Positions 1-7,867 of a DNA stretch of 64,000 nucleotides are shown piece by piece (position 1 is the first letter of the stretch; each line of letters opens with the position of its first letter). The position numbers and the translations under genes were made by a program. This DNA comes from Kangiella sediminilitoris (GTDB lineage Bacteria > Pseudomonadota > Gammaproteobacteria > Enterobacterales > Kangiellaceae). The notes beneath the pieces were generated by a model. That model searched no databases. It was given only the letters and a program-made list of their open reading frames with translations, and was not told the origin of the DNA. Location of the stretch: the NCBI RefSeq assembly GCF_001708405.1, contig NZ_CP012418.1:1116001-1180000 (forward strand). The letters are read 5' to 3'.

Positions 1-411
1 GCTGCACTGATGGGTGTGGTGAAGGAACCTGATTTGTACCAGTGCGCTATAGGTTACGCTGGAGCTTATGACATTGAGGTATTTAAATACTCTGATATTT
101 ATGAGCGAGAAAGCGGTAGAGAGTTTCTAAATGAAGCATGGGGCTATGATAATGCTGAATTTGCTTATGAACGCTCCCCTGTGAACTTTGTTGACAAGAT
201 TAAAGCTAATTTGTTGTTGATTCATGGTACTGGTGATAGAAGAACACCAATTGAGCATTATGAAGTTCTAACAGAGAAGCTGGAAGAAAGTAATATTGCT
301 TATGAGTCTTTGGTTAAGCCAAATGAAGGGCATGGTTTTGCAGATGAAGATAACCGTATTGAGGCATATACTAAAATGCTTGAGTTTCTCAACAGCAATC
401 TGAAAAAGTAA
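1..411 (+). CDS. S9 (prolyl oligopeptidase) family peptidase, C-terminal fragment
   Basis: The reading frame is open from the first base of the window, so the 5' part lies outside; about 136 C-terminal residues are present. They match the end of the alpha/beta-hydrolase catalytic domain of S9 peptidases. The segment LLLIHGTGDRRTP carries the acid residue region of the catalytic triad, and EGHGF carries the catalytic histidine near the C-terminus. The nucleophile serine would lie just upstream of the window. The family cleaves short peptides, often after proline or as acylaminoacyl-/dipeptidyl-peptidases. A strong intrinsic terminator follows 22 bases downstream, so this gene ends its transcription unit. 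Which S9 subfamily it belongs to cannot be decided from this fragment. Confidence 0.88.
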   Translation, partial: AALMGVVKEPDLYQCAIGYAGAYDIEVFKYSDIYERESGREFLNEAWGYDNAEFAYERSPVNFVDKIKANLLLIHGTGDRRTPIEHYEVLTEKLEESNIAYESLVKPNEGHGFADEDNRIEAYTKMLEFLNSNLKK

Positions 412-433
412 TGTCATAAGGACTCGTCAGAAT

Positions 434-460
434 AAAAAGCCGCATACAGCGGCTTTTTTT
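434..460 (+). terminator. Rho-independent terminator after S9 peptidase gene
   Basis: Stem AAAAAGCCGC / GCGGCTTTTT with a short ATACA loop is followed by a T run. It is a classic intrinsic terminator placed just after the stop codon. Confidence 0.9.
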
Positions 461-710
461 CTAGAAAACACACTTCAAGCAAGGTGTTTTGCATGAAAAT
501 TCGAGTATCCTTCAATAAATCACTAATGAAATAGCGGTTATGAACGCACCCTTCATGTTCACGATAAGAAAGTGGATAGTTTGCATATTTAGCTTCATCA
601 CTACGTTTCGTGGGTTTAACTGCTCGATAAGAAAATCGTAAGCTAAACCTTGTGCAATCAACAATCGGAAAAATTTTGGAGGAAACAATTTAACTTTTTA
701 ATATAGTTCT
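461..710. other. Intergenic stretch with an unexplained minus-strand open frame
   Basis: No gene with a normal start is visible in this stretch. One minus-strand frame is open from a TAA near 692 down to about 430 (roughly 85 codons) without an ATG, GTG or TTG near its 5' end. The reading is rich in charged and aromatic residues and runs through the terminator of the neighbouring gene. It may be chance or the remains of a decayed gene beside the tRNA. No repeats or att-like duplications of the tRNA 3' end were noticed here. Confidence 0.3.
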
Positions 711-716
711 TATAAT
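689..716 (+). promoter_or_regulatory. Putative sigma70 promoter of tRNA-Arg
   Basis: A perfect TATAAT -10 box at 711-716 has a weak TTTAAC -35 box at 689-694 (16-base spacer). It lies 18 bases before the mature tRNA 5' end. Confidence 0.6.
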
Positions 717-734
717 AGTGCAGTCTCTGTCAAC

Positions 735-810
735 GTCCCCATCGATTAACAGGATAAATCATGGGCCTCCTAAGCCTAAGCTCCTGGTTCGAGTCCAGGT
801 GGGGACGCCA
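735..810 (+). tRNA. tRNA-Arg (anticodon CCU)
   Basis: The cloverleaf can be read by eye. Acceptor arms GTCCCCA and TGGGGAC pair fully. The D stem is GATT/AATC. The anticodon stem TGGGC/GCCTA has one G-U pair and a seven-base loop CTCCTAA, giving anticodon CCT at 769-771. The T arm CCTGG-TTCGAGT-CCAGG has perfect stems. The discriminator is G and the CCA end is encoded. The tRNA reads the rare arginine codon AGG. It has its own promoter and no tRNA neighbours. Confidence 0.96.
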
Positions 811-874
811 CTTCTTGCTTTTAGCTTCTTATGCTATAACAATGGTCATATTGATTGTTTAAGGATAGAAGCTT

Positions 875-1555
875 ATGAAATTTTTAAAACTATTCGTCTC
901 GTTATTAGTAGTTCTGCCTCTAGTTTTCTCATGCCGAGAACAAAAAGTAGAAACTGTCTCTGATAACTTACCCCGTGATTTTACATTGAGTGCCGGGGAA
1001 CATGTATTAGTAAACGATATTGATTTTCAATTCGAACGTGTTGCTGAGGATTATCGTTGTCCAAAAGGCACCCAGTGCAACCAAGCTGGGGCGGCAAAAG
1101 TCTTAGTTAATTACACTGTGAAGAATAAACCAATTCAACAGGCATTATTAATTGGTGTTACCGACATACCAGAAAGTAAACTGGTGGTTGGAGATACTCA
1201 ATTTCTCCTCGCTTATTTGAAACCAAGCCCGGCAGCTAATATAAAAATTGATCCTGCCAGCTATGAAGCACATTTCATTGTATACAAAGAAGGTGATCTT
1301 TCTGATGCCACGGTTATTGACGTTCGCACAAAGGCTGAATATCAGCAGGGTCACTATGCAGATGCAACCTTACTTCCTCTGGCGACGTTAACTGAAAATA
1401 TTGATTCGTTAAAATTAGACAAATCTGATCAGATTGTAGTCTATTGTAGAAGTGGAAACCGAGCAGGTAAAGCGAAAGTGGCTTTAGAGAAACTTGGCTA
1501 TACCAATGTTATTAATGGTGTTAATCAGGATATTACAGGATACGTCACTCAATAA
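875..1555 (+). CDS. Rhodanese-domain lipoprotein
   Basis: This 226-residue protein starts with a lipoprotein-type signal (MKFLKLFV..LPLVFSC), with the likely lipidated cysteine at residue 20. Residues about 30-135 form a domain with a CPKGTQCNQAG motif, of a kind seen in small secreted proteins, and a beta-rich look. Residues 140-226 are a rhodanese domain: VIDVRTKAEYQQGH, then the active-site loop CRSGNR with Cys191. Rhodaneses move sulfane sulfur or act as thiol-redox modules; here it should work on the periplasmic side of a membrane. A good ribosome binding site (AAGGATAG) precedes the ATG. The combination with the N-terminal domain is uncommon. Substrate unknown. Confidence 0.8.
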   Translation: MKFLKLFVSLLVVLPLVFSCREQKVETVSDNLPRDFTLSAGEHVLVNDIDFQFERVAEDYRCPKGTQCNQAGAAKVLVNYTVKNKPIQQALLIGVTDIPESKLVVGDTQFLLAYLKPSPAANIKIDPASYEAHFIVYKEGDLSDATVIDVRTKAEYQQGHYADATLLPLATLTENIDSLKLDKSDQIVVYCRSGNRAGKAKVALEKLGYTNVINGVNQDITGYVTQ

Positions 1556-1573
1556 GGACTAATAGGATGTGTT

Positions 1574-1948
1574 ATGGGTAAAGTTATTGGTCTGGGCGGG
1601 GTGTTTTTTAAATCTAAAAACCGAAAGTCTCTAGCGGCATGGTATCGTGACACCCTAGGCCTTGAAATAGATCCAAGTTATGGTGGAACTCATTTCATGC
1701 AAGCCAATGCACCTAAGAATGCCTACACTGTCTGGAGTCCATTTACTGACAATACGGATTATTTTCAGCCTTCAAGCAAAGAGTTCATGATTAACTTTAT
1801 TGTGGATAATGTCGATGAATGCCTCACTCAGGTGGTTAGAAATGGAGGTCAAACAGTTGGTAACAAAACTGAGGATGAGTTCGGGATTTTCGGTTGGTTT
1901 ATGGACCCTGAAGGAAACAAGATTGAGCTGTGGCAACCCAATAAATAA
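1574..1948 (+). CDS. VOC (glyoxalase/bleomycin resistance-like) family protein
   Basis: This 124-residue single-module protein has the vicinal oxygen chelate pattern. It begins GKVIGLGGVFFKSKNRKSL, has the AAWYRDTLGLEID helix-strand element, and ends with FGWFMDPEGNKIELWQP, whose glutamate is the usual metal ligand. VOC proteins act as dimers on many small molecules: lyases, dioxygenases, or antibiotic-binding proteins. The sequence does not reveal the substrate. It starts 18 bases after the rhodanese gene and probably shares its transcript. The gene converges on aguB. Confidence 0.82.
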   Translation: MGKVIGLGGVFFKSKNRKSLAAWYRDTLGLEIDPSYGGTHFMQANAPKNAYTVWSPFTDNTDYFQPSSKEFMINFIVDNVDECLTQVVRNGGQTVGNKTEDEFGIFGWFMDPEGNKIELWQPNK

Positions 1949-1967
1949 GGGCAGTTTACTGCCCTTA
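1946..1967. terminator. Hairpin between convergent VOC and aguB genes
   Basis: Perfect nine-base stem TAAGGGCAG / CTGCCCTTA with a TTTA loop. On the minus strand it is followed by TTTATT, so it can end aguB transcription; the plus-strand tail is less T-rich. Confidence 0.65.
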
Positions 1968-1980
1968 TAATAGTTAGTGA

Positions 1981-2838
1981 TTATAACTGGGTTATTCTAC
2001 CGTAATACTCCGGTCTTCGGTCTCTAAACAGTCCCCACGAGGCTCTGTCTTTTGCCTGAGCATCCAGATCAAATTGGTGGATAATCACGCCTTTGCTGGA
2101 CTTATCCATTTCTACGACTTTATCGCCAAAATGATTGGTTATAAAAGAGGAACCGTAGAAGGTAAGCTCGCAGCTTTGACCTTGCTCTGTTCCTATTCGG
2201 TTAGATGCGATAACCGGAACCATATTGGCGCCACTATGACCCTGCATAACTCTTTGCCAGTGCCCACTTGAATCCCATGTTGGATCCTGGGGCTCGGTAC
2301 CAATAGCGGTGGGGTAGAAGAGAGCTTCGGCACCCTTCAAAGTCATAATGCGAGCCGCTTCGGGAAACCATTGATCCCAGCAAATTGCCGCGCCAAAGCG
2401 TCCAAACCTGGTATCCCACACTTTAAAGCCGGTATCACCAGGACTAAAATAAAACTTTTCCTGATATCCGGGACCATCTGGGATATGCATCTTACGATAA
2501 TTATCCAGAATTGAACCGTCAGCATCAATCATAGCCAAAGAGTTGAAGTAGGCATTATCTGAGCGTTCAAAGTAACTGATGGGTAGGACCACCCCGAGGC
2601 GTTTGGCTACGGTCTTAAAATGCTGTAAAACACGGCTAGTATTATAAGATTCTGCCCAATCAAAGTATTTTGGATCCTGATCCTTACACCAATAGTATCC
2701 TGCAAATAACTCCTGGAGCAAAATAACTTGCGCACCACGTTCAGCGGCCTCCTGGACTAGGCTTTCTGCAATCGATATATTTTCATCGAAGTTATCTGTA
2801 ACAGCAAATTGAGTAGCTGAAAAAGTAACGTTTCTCAT
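1981..2838 (-). CDS. aguB: N-carbamoylputrescine amidase
   Basis: This 285-residue nitrilase-superfamily enzyme hydrolyses N-carbamoylputrescine to putrescine, CO2 and ammonia in the cytoplasm. The Glu-Lys-Cys triad is visible: Glu43 in LLQELFAG, Lys116 in YRKMHIPD, and Cys153 in AAICWDQWFPE, which is the signature of the AguB subgroup. Length and start agree with the family. It is the last gene of speA-aguA-aguB and starts 23 bases after aguA. The neighbouring agmatine deiminase makes its substrate, which makes this call very secure. Confidence 0.96.
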   Translation of the reverse strand: MRNVTFSATQFAVTDNFDENISIAESLVQEAAERGAQVILLQELFAGYYWCKDQDPKYFDWAESYNTSRVLQHFKTVAKRLGVVLPISYFERSDNAYFNSLAMIDADGSILDNYRKMHIPDGPGYQEKFYFSPGDTGFKVWDTRFGRFGAAICWDQWFPEAARIMTLKGAEALFYPTAIGTEPQDPTWDSSGHWQRVMQGHSGANMVPVIASNRIGTEQGQSCELTFYGSSFITNHFGDKVVEMDKSSKGVIIHQFDLDAQAKDRASWGLFRDRRPEYYGRITQL

Positions 2839-2861
2839 GATGTTAACTCTTTATTAGGCAA

Positions 2862-3851
2862 TTATATTGCCGGTTGTTGCATGGTGATGCAGTGTATGCC
2901 ACCACCACCGATAATTATTTCATTCGCATTGACTTGAGAGACAGTGCGTTTTGGAAATAATTCCTGAATCAAGCTTCTTGCTTCGTCATCTTGCGAACAC
3001 CCAAAGCTGGGTATGATGATCTGCTCATTAGCCACATAAAAATTAATATAAGATAAAGGTAAACGCTTACCGTTATAGTAGCGCGGTTCTGGCTCATGGA
3101 TTTCAATAAGTTCAAAACCATGATCCTTTATGACGCCACTGTTGTTGTTATAAATGTCAGCATTTTCACTATCAGAGTGATTAACCCTCTGGCTTAGTAC
3201 TCTATGTTCATCGATAAAGCAGGCAATATTGTCGACATGACCATCAGTATCCTCATCTCCATATAATCCCTGTGGTAACCATATCATTTTTTCGGCACCG
3301 AACACTTCAAGTAATCTGTTTTCTAGTGCCTGCTTGCTTATCGCAGGGTTCCGGTTAGGGTTCAGCAAGCACTCTTCAGTTGTCATCAAGGTTCCTGCGC
3401 CATTACCATGTATCGCGCCACCTTCTAAAACAAAGTTCTGTTCCGAGAAAGGGTCCCCAACTTTATCAATGATAAAATCAGCAACTCCTGCATCATTAGC
3501 ATAAGGATAAAATTTTTCGCCCCAGGCGTTAAACATAAACCTTAGGGCTTTTGCTTTCTCTTCATGTGATATCCATATCGGAGAAAAATCTCTTGCCCAG
3601 CTATCATCCAGCGGATATTCAAATACTTCTACGTTTTCGCTTAGAATCTTTTTAGCAAAGCGTAAATGCTCCTTCCTAATCAACATACAAACGGGCTCGG
3701 ATTCCGAAATAGTATTGGCTACTTCAGCAAAAGCCCGCTGAGCTGTTTCAAGGCCATTTATCCAGATTGACTGACGACAGGGCCATGCCATCCAGGTCGC
3801 CTTATGAGGCTCCCACTCAGCGGGCCAGCGCCTATTTTCTTGAGATGCCAT
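2862..3851 (-). CDS. aguA: Agmatine deiminase
   Basis: This 329-residue guanidino-group-modifying enzyme converts agmatine to N-carbamoylputrescine plus ammonia. Family landmarks are the N-terminal PAEWEPHKATWMAWP, the DDSWARDFSPIW block near residues 82-93, EGGAIHGNG in the middle, and the C-terminal GGGGIHCIT with the nucleophile Cys321. It starts two bases beyond the speA stop codon, so translation is probably coupled. It feeds aguB directly downstream. Confidence 0.96.
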   Translation of the reverse strand: MASQENRRWPAEWEPHKATWMAWPCRQSIWINGLETAQRAFAEVANTISESEPVCMLIRKEHLRFAKKILSENVEVFEYPLDDSWARDFSPIWISHEEKAKALRFMFNAWGEKFYPYANDAGVADFIIDKVGDPFSEQNFVLEGGAIHGNGAGTLMTTEECLLNPNRNPAISKQALENRLLEVFGAEKMIWLPQGLYGDEDTDGHVDNIACFIDEHRVLSQRVNHSDSENADIYNNNSGVIKDHGFELIEIHEPEPRYYNGKRLPLSYINFYVANEQIIIPSFGCSQDDEARSLIQELFPKRTVSQVNANEIIIGGGGIHCITMQQPAI

Positions 3852-3853
3852 AA

Positions 3854-5782
3854 CTAGTCCTCAAGATAGCTGTAGCCATAGATTCCTTCCCGTAGCTCTG
3901 CCAGATATTGGCGCTGCTGCGTGAGCTCCAGGTTACTCGCTTTCAGTTGGCGACGATAGGACTCCAGCAGTGATTTAGCATCGAAATCTACATAATCAAG
4001 TAACTCATCAACCCCTGAACCATAATCTGTCCCATAGATATCCAGTTCACCTTGCTCTGTAACTCTTAAATCTATGGTATGGGTGTCCCCGAACAGGTTA
4101 TGCATATCGCCAAGGATTTCTTGGTAGGCACCTACAAGAAAGAATCCAAGTAAATATTCTTCTCCATGCGTATATTGTGGAAGCTGGATTGTTGAGGTGA
4201 TTCCAAAGTTATTGACATATTGATCCAATACTCCATCACTATCACAGGTTATGTCCTGAATGATGGCGCTCTCAGTCGGTTCTTTGTCTAAGCCCTGTAA
4301 AGGCATAACTGGGAATATTTGATCGATAGCCCAGGCATCGGGTAAAGACTGAAAAATCGAAAAGTTTACAAAGTATTTACTGGCTAACTGTTCATTTAAT
4401 TGAGCCAATATATTTTCCTGCTCTTGTGTTTCAGGCTGTAATCGTTGCTTTATAGCCATTAACACCAGGCGGTGTAGGCGCTCAGCGATAGCTCTTTCAG
4501 AAAGGCTAAGAACTTGATGGCTGAACATACCTTGGGCTTCATTTAGGTAGTAGCCTGCATCATGATGTGCTTGTATAAGTCGGGCGTTATCCCCCTGTAG
4601 GCTATCCTGATAGGTTACCCAAAGGTTGTGCAGTACAGTGGCACATTCATCCTGGGGTTTGCTGATATCGTGTTGTACAGGTGATTCTGCATCGATAACG
4701 TTCGCGACCAGTACAGCGTGATGAGCTGTTAGTGCTCGTCCAGACTCTGTAATGATATTTGGATGAGGTAAATTTTGCGAGATGGACACCTCATGAAATG
4801 CAGCTACTACATTATGAGCATACTCTTCAAGCGAGTAGTTCATTGAGCAGTGGCTTTGACTTCTTGTACCTTCATAGTCGACACCAAGGCCGCCGCCAAC
4901 ATCTACAGTTTTAATCGGTGCGCCTAACTGCTGTAGCTCAGCAAAAAAACGAGCACATTCTTTTAGAGCGTTCCGGATGTCATGAATAGAAGTGATTTGC
5001 GAACCTAGGTGAAAATGCAGTAGCTGGAAAATATCCAGTTGATCATTATCAATAAGCGTCTCTACCAGTCGAAGAATTTGGCTGGCCGATAAGCCAAATT
5101 TAGAGTGATCGCCACCAGAGGTTTGCCATTTTGATTCACCTTTAGAAGCCAGTCTCGCACGCACACCTATGGTAGGTTTAATCCCCATTACTTTGGATTC
5201 TTCTAGAAGTAGATGAAGCTCCGACAGTTTCTCAATAACGATATAAACGGTATGACCCAGCTTGCTACCAATTAATGCTGCGCGAAGATATTCCCGGTCT
5301 TTATAGCCGTTACAAACAATAGTTGAATTGGTATTTTCTGACATTGCCAGAACTGCCATTAATTCGGGCTTGCTACCAGCCTCTAAACCAATTTGTTTTT
5401 GTTGCTTATCAATCTTGGCCTGACTTTTAACTATTTCTTCAACTACTCGTCGCTGTTGATTGACTTTAATCGGATAGCAGATGGTGTAGTAGCCGTTGTA
5501 GTCAAACTCATCAATAGCTTTATTGAAAGCCTGGCAAAGACTATTTACACGATGGTGAATAATGTCTCCAAATCGTAAAAGAGCTGGCATCTGGAAGCCC
5601 CGCGCTTTTAACTCCTGACAAATAGATGACAAAGTGAACTGGAGCTCGGGTTTCGTTTTATCAGGTGAAACGGTCAGATCGCCTTGCTGATTAAGATCAA
5701 AAAAACCATCGCTCCAATAGGGCAGATTATAATAGGCTTTCGCCTGATCAACTGACCAGCTTGTATTTGTATTAGCAGTCAT
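3854..5782 (-). CDS. speA: Biosynthetic arginine decarboxylase
   Basis: This 642-residue PLP enzyme of the alanine-racemase-like fold (group IV decarboxylases) makes agmatine from arginine. The PLP lysine is Lys106 in CYPIKVNQQRRVVEEIV, and the glycine-rich VDVGGGLGVDY segment binds the cofactor phosphate. Length agrees with the bacterial SpeA family. There is a GGAGAGA ribosome binding site on the minus strand upstream of the ATG. A terminator separates it from speE, so it probably has its own promoter. It heads the arginine to agmatine to putrescine branch. Confidence 0.96.
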   Translation of the reverse strand: MTANTNTSWSVDQAKAYYNLPYWSDGFFDLNQQGDLTVSPDKTKPELQFTLSSICQELKARGFQMPALLRFGDIIHHRVNSLCQAFNKAIDEFDYNGYYTICYPIKVNQQRRVVEEIVKSQAKIDKQQKQIGLEAGSKPELMAVLAMSENTNSTIVCNGYKDREYLRAALIGSKLGHTVYIVIEKLSELHLLLEESKVMGIKPTIGVRARLASKGESKWQTSGGDHSKFGLSASQILRLVETLIDNDQLDIFQLLHFHLGSQITSIHDIRNALKECARFFAELQQLGAPIKTVDVGGGLGVDYEGTRSQSHCSMNYSLEEYAHNVVAAFHEVSISQNLPHPNIITESGRALTAHHAVLVANVIDAESPVQHDISKPQDECATVLHNLWVTYQDSLQGDNARLIQAHHDAGYYLNEAQGMFSHQVLSLSERAIAERLHRLVLMAIKQRLQPETQEQENILAQLNEQLASKYFVNFSIFQSLPDAWAIDQIFPVMPLQGLDKEPTESAIIQDITCDSDGVLDQYVNNFGITSTIQLPQYTHGEEYLLGFFLVGAYQEILGDMHNLFGDTHTIDLRVTEQGELDIYGTDYGSGVDELLDYVDFDAKSLLESYRRQLKASNLELTQQRQYLAELREGIYGYSYLED

Positions 5783-5869
5783 TTATTGCTATCTCTCCAT
5801 CGCCATGCTCTAAAGTATAGACGCTACAGCGTTAATAAAACAGTTGGATTAACTAATCCACCAGGTACA

Positions 5870-5900
5870 AAAAAGGCGGTGCCTTAGCCCGCCTTTTTGC
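5870..5900 (-). terminator. Intrinsic terminator downstream of speE
   Basis: GC-rich stem GGCGG / CCGCC, extended by a GC pair and flanked by A5 and T5 runs, lies 20 bases after the speE stop codon. It divides the polyamine cluster into two transcription units. Confidence 0.85.
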
Positions 5901-5919
5901 AATCTTTCTAATCGCACCT

Positions 5920-6768
5920 TCAATTGAGGGCATCGATGACGTATTGGGGCAGAGCAAAACTGGCTACATGAAGCTCCGGTGTGTAGTACCGTGTCTTCAT
6001 ATTAGCCTGGCTAAATCGCTCACGAATTTGCTCGACGGACTTTTGTCTCAAGCTAATATCATCGGTACCCCAGGCAAGTGTCATAATGCCGCCGACATAA
6101 GTTGGTACGGGGGCTGCATAAAACCAGCGATCCTTAAATAATCCTTCGAAACGATTATAAGTTGTCTGAACTTCCTCTATCTGCATAAAGCTAACGCCAT
6201 TCTGAGTGGCTAAAATACCGCCGTCAGTGAGACTGTTTTTACAACCTTGGTAGAAGCGGGAACTGAACAACACTTCGCCAGGTCCTTCAGGATCGGTAGA
6301 GTCAGAGATGATGACATCAAACTTTTCTTTATTATTGATGATAAAGTCAACGCCATCATCGATAACCAGGTTTACCCTGGGATCATCAAAAGCTCCATCA
6401 GAATGTTTAGGGAAGTATTTTTTACACATGTCTACCACGGCTTGATCAATTTCTACCATAGTCACATGTTGTACTTCAGGGTGACGTAATACCTCACGCA
6501 ATATGCCGCCATCACCACCACCTATGATGAGCACTCGATTAGCCTCCCCGTGCGCAAAAAGTGGAACGTGGGTTAGCATCTCATGGTAGATGAACTCATC
6601 TTTTTCGGTAGTCTGTATAACACCATCCAACGCCATAACACGCCCAAACTGATCGTTATTAAATATAATCAGATGCTGGTGCTCTGTTTTGCTCTCAAAC
6701 AGAATTTCATCAACAATGAAGCTCTGCCCATAGCTTTTATACAAAGTTTCGATAAAACGTTTGCTCAT
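5920..6768 (-). CDS. speE: Spermidine synthase (polyamine aminopropyltransferase)
   Basis: This 282-residue enzyme transfers the aminopropyl group of decarboxylated S-adenosylmethionine to putrescine. The Rossmann-like core has GGGDGG at 83-88 and VEID at about 105-108. The catalytic aspartates are in ISDSTDPEGPGE (Asp156 and Asp159). The N-terminal tetramerisation segment and the YHEMLTHVPLF motif are present. It lies 22 bases after speD, whose product supplies the aminopropyl donor, and a terminator follows. Confidence 0.97.
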   Translation of the reverse strand: MSKRFIETLYKSYGQSFIVDEILFESKTEHQHLIIFNNDQFGRVMALDGVIQTTEKDEFIYHEMLTHVPLFAHGEANRVLIIGGGDGGILREVLRHPEVQHVTMVEIDQAVVDMCKKYFPKHSDGAFDDPRVNLVIDDGVDFIINNKEKFDVIISDSTDPEGPGEVLFSSRFYQGCKNSLTDGGILATQNGVSFMQIEEVQTTYNRFEGLFKDRWFYAAPVPTYVGGIMTLAWGTDDISLRQKSVEQIRERFSQANMKTRYYTPELHVASFALPQYVIDALN

Positions 6769-6790
6769 AAGGTACTTTGGTTCTTATTTA

Positions 6791-7264
6791 TTAATTGTGC
6801 ACTTCGCCACGTAAAATTTCTTTCACCGACACTTCTGATGGTAAGAACGCTTTACGAAGAATTTCCGTAGCTTTATGTGGTTCTGCGTCGCCACACATAA
6901 ATACGTCAAATGCCGCATAGTCACGTTCAGGCCAGGTATGAACACTGATGTGTGATTCTGCTAGTACAGCAACACCAGAAATACCACCGTTAGGCGTAAA
7001 GTGATGCATGTGAATATGGAGCAGGGTAGCACCACATTCAATTACAGCTTCGCGGAAAGCTTGCTCCATTACTTGTAAGTCATCAAGTTTGGAAGCACCC
7101 CACAAATCAATAATAAGGTGTGTACCAGCAAACTGCTTGCCGTCTCTTTGGATGAAATGATCGTTTCGCTCATCGTTCTCATTGACGTTTTTAAAAGAAG
7201 GCCACTGAGTTTCTGTTGCGCCAGTAGGATCAATCTCTTGGTTATAGTCGAAGTCTTTATACAC
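6791..7264 (-). CDS. speD: S-adenosylmethionine decarboxylase proenzyme
   Basis: This 157-residue proenzyme becomes active by self-cleavage between Glu103 and Ser104 in LAESHISVHTWPE, making the pyruvoyl group from Ser104. His109 and Cys124 (DVFMCG) are the conserved processing and catalytic residues. The catalytic part resembles the short prokaryotic (Bacillus/archaeal-like) class. About 45 extra residues precede it, with a charged, low-complexity look. The start codon is GTG, placed about ten bases after GAGGAG. It is the first gene of a speD-speE transcript with a 185-base leader. Confidence 0.95.
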   Translation of the reverse strand: MYKDFDYNQEIDPTGATETQWPSFKNVNENDERNDHFIQRDGKQFAGTHLIIDLWGASKLDDLQVMEQAFREAVIECGATLLHIHMHHFTPNGGISGVAVLAESHISVHTWPERDYAAFDVFMCGDAEPHKATEILRKAFLPSEVSVKEILRGEVHN

Positions 7265-7437
7265 TTCTTTAATCTCCTCTCATGGGGAAGCCATAAACAA
7301 GCTTGTACATGTATTTTCTGGGGGCGTAACGACAGAAACTTCCCAGACCTACTGAGCAGGCTAATTTTCGTTATAGTTCAACGGGTTATCGACATTGTCT
7401 CAAGTGCTTTAATTGAGTTGACCGAGACTTATTAACC

Positions 7438-7457
7438 AGCACAATTTAGACTGTGCT
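7438..7457. promoter_or_regulatory. Inverted repeat at the predicted speD transcription start
   Basis: Perfect AGCACA-N8-TGTGCT repeat lying immediately downstream of the speD -10 box, across the expected start of transcription. It could be a repressor operator or the first hairpin of the leader RNA. Confidence 0.5.
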
Positions 7458-7484
7458 TTATACGCTTTTTTGCTGAAAATGCAA
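7457..7484 (-). promoter_or_regulatory. Putative sigma70 promoter of speD-speE
   Basis: On the minus strand TTGCAT (7479-7484), a 16-base spacer and TATAAA (7457-7462) form a good promoter. It predicts a start near 7450 and a leader of about 185 bases. Confidence 0.55.
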
Positions 7485-7759
7485 CACTTTTCGTTGAAAA
7501 TATGTATAAAAAACATACAGGGATATTTTTTTCCTTTTAAAGGCCGTTACCACTGAAGTTGAGAACATATTTCATGGGGAAACAGAAGTGCTGCTAACAG
7601 CTGAAACTTTGAGATATATTTACTCGTTTTTGAGAGATTGTTAAGTTAATGTTAGCTTTTTGGACTTGATGGACTATTTAGATATAGAAAATATAACAAT
7701 AATTTATCAATTAAATCAGTGAGATAGTATCTGTGCCGGTTATGTGATTATCTGGAATA

Positions 7760-7796
7760 TTTACATTTTGTACAAAATGCTACAATCTAGATAAAT
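7760..7796 (+). promoter_or_regulatory. Promoter with perfect 16-bp palindrome before the 7868 gene
   Basis: CATTTTGTACAAAATG at 7764-7779 is perfectly palindromic. It overlaps possible promoter boxes: TTTACA (7760-7765) with TACAAT (7781-7786), or TTGTAC (7768-7773) with ATAAAT (7791-7796). The position suggests an operator. Autoregulation by the downstream HTH-like protein is only an inference. Confidence 0.55.
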
Positions 7797-7867
7797 AATA
7801 ATGAGGCAAAACAAGGGTTGTTTGATAATAACTTGAGTTTGCATATGTCGCAGTAGTGGAGAGAGCC

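Larger units (their letters stand above)
7265..7755. other. Long divergent intergenic region upstream of speD
   Basis: No coding sequence was found. The speD ribosome binding site, a speD promoter with an adjoining inverted repeat (listed separately) and an AT-rich stretch make up most of it. A second weak repeat, TATGT-N7-ACATA, lies near 7500-7516. Confidence 0.5.

Noticed and set aside
735-810. A prophage or island attachment site at the tRNA-Arg
   Set aside because: No integrase gene and no second copy of the tRNA 3' end were seen within the window.
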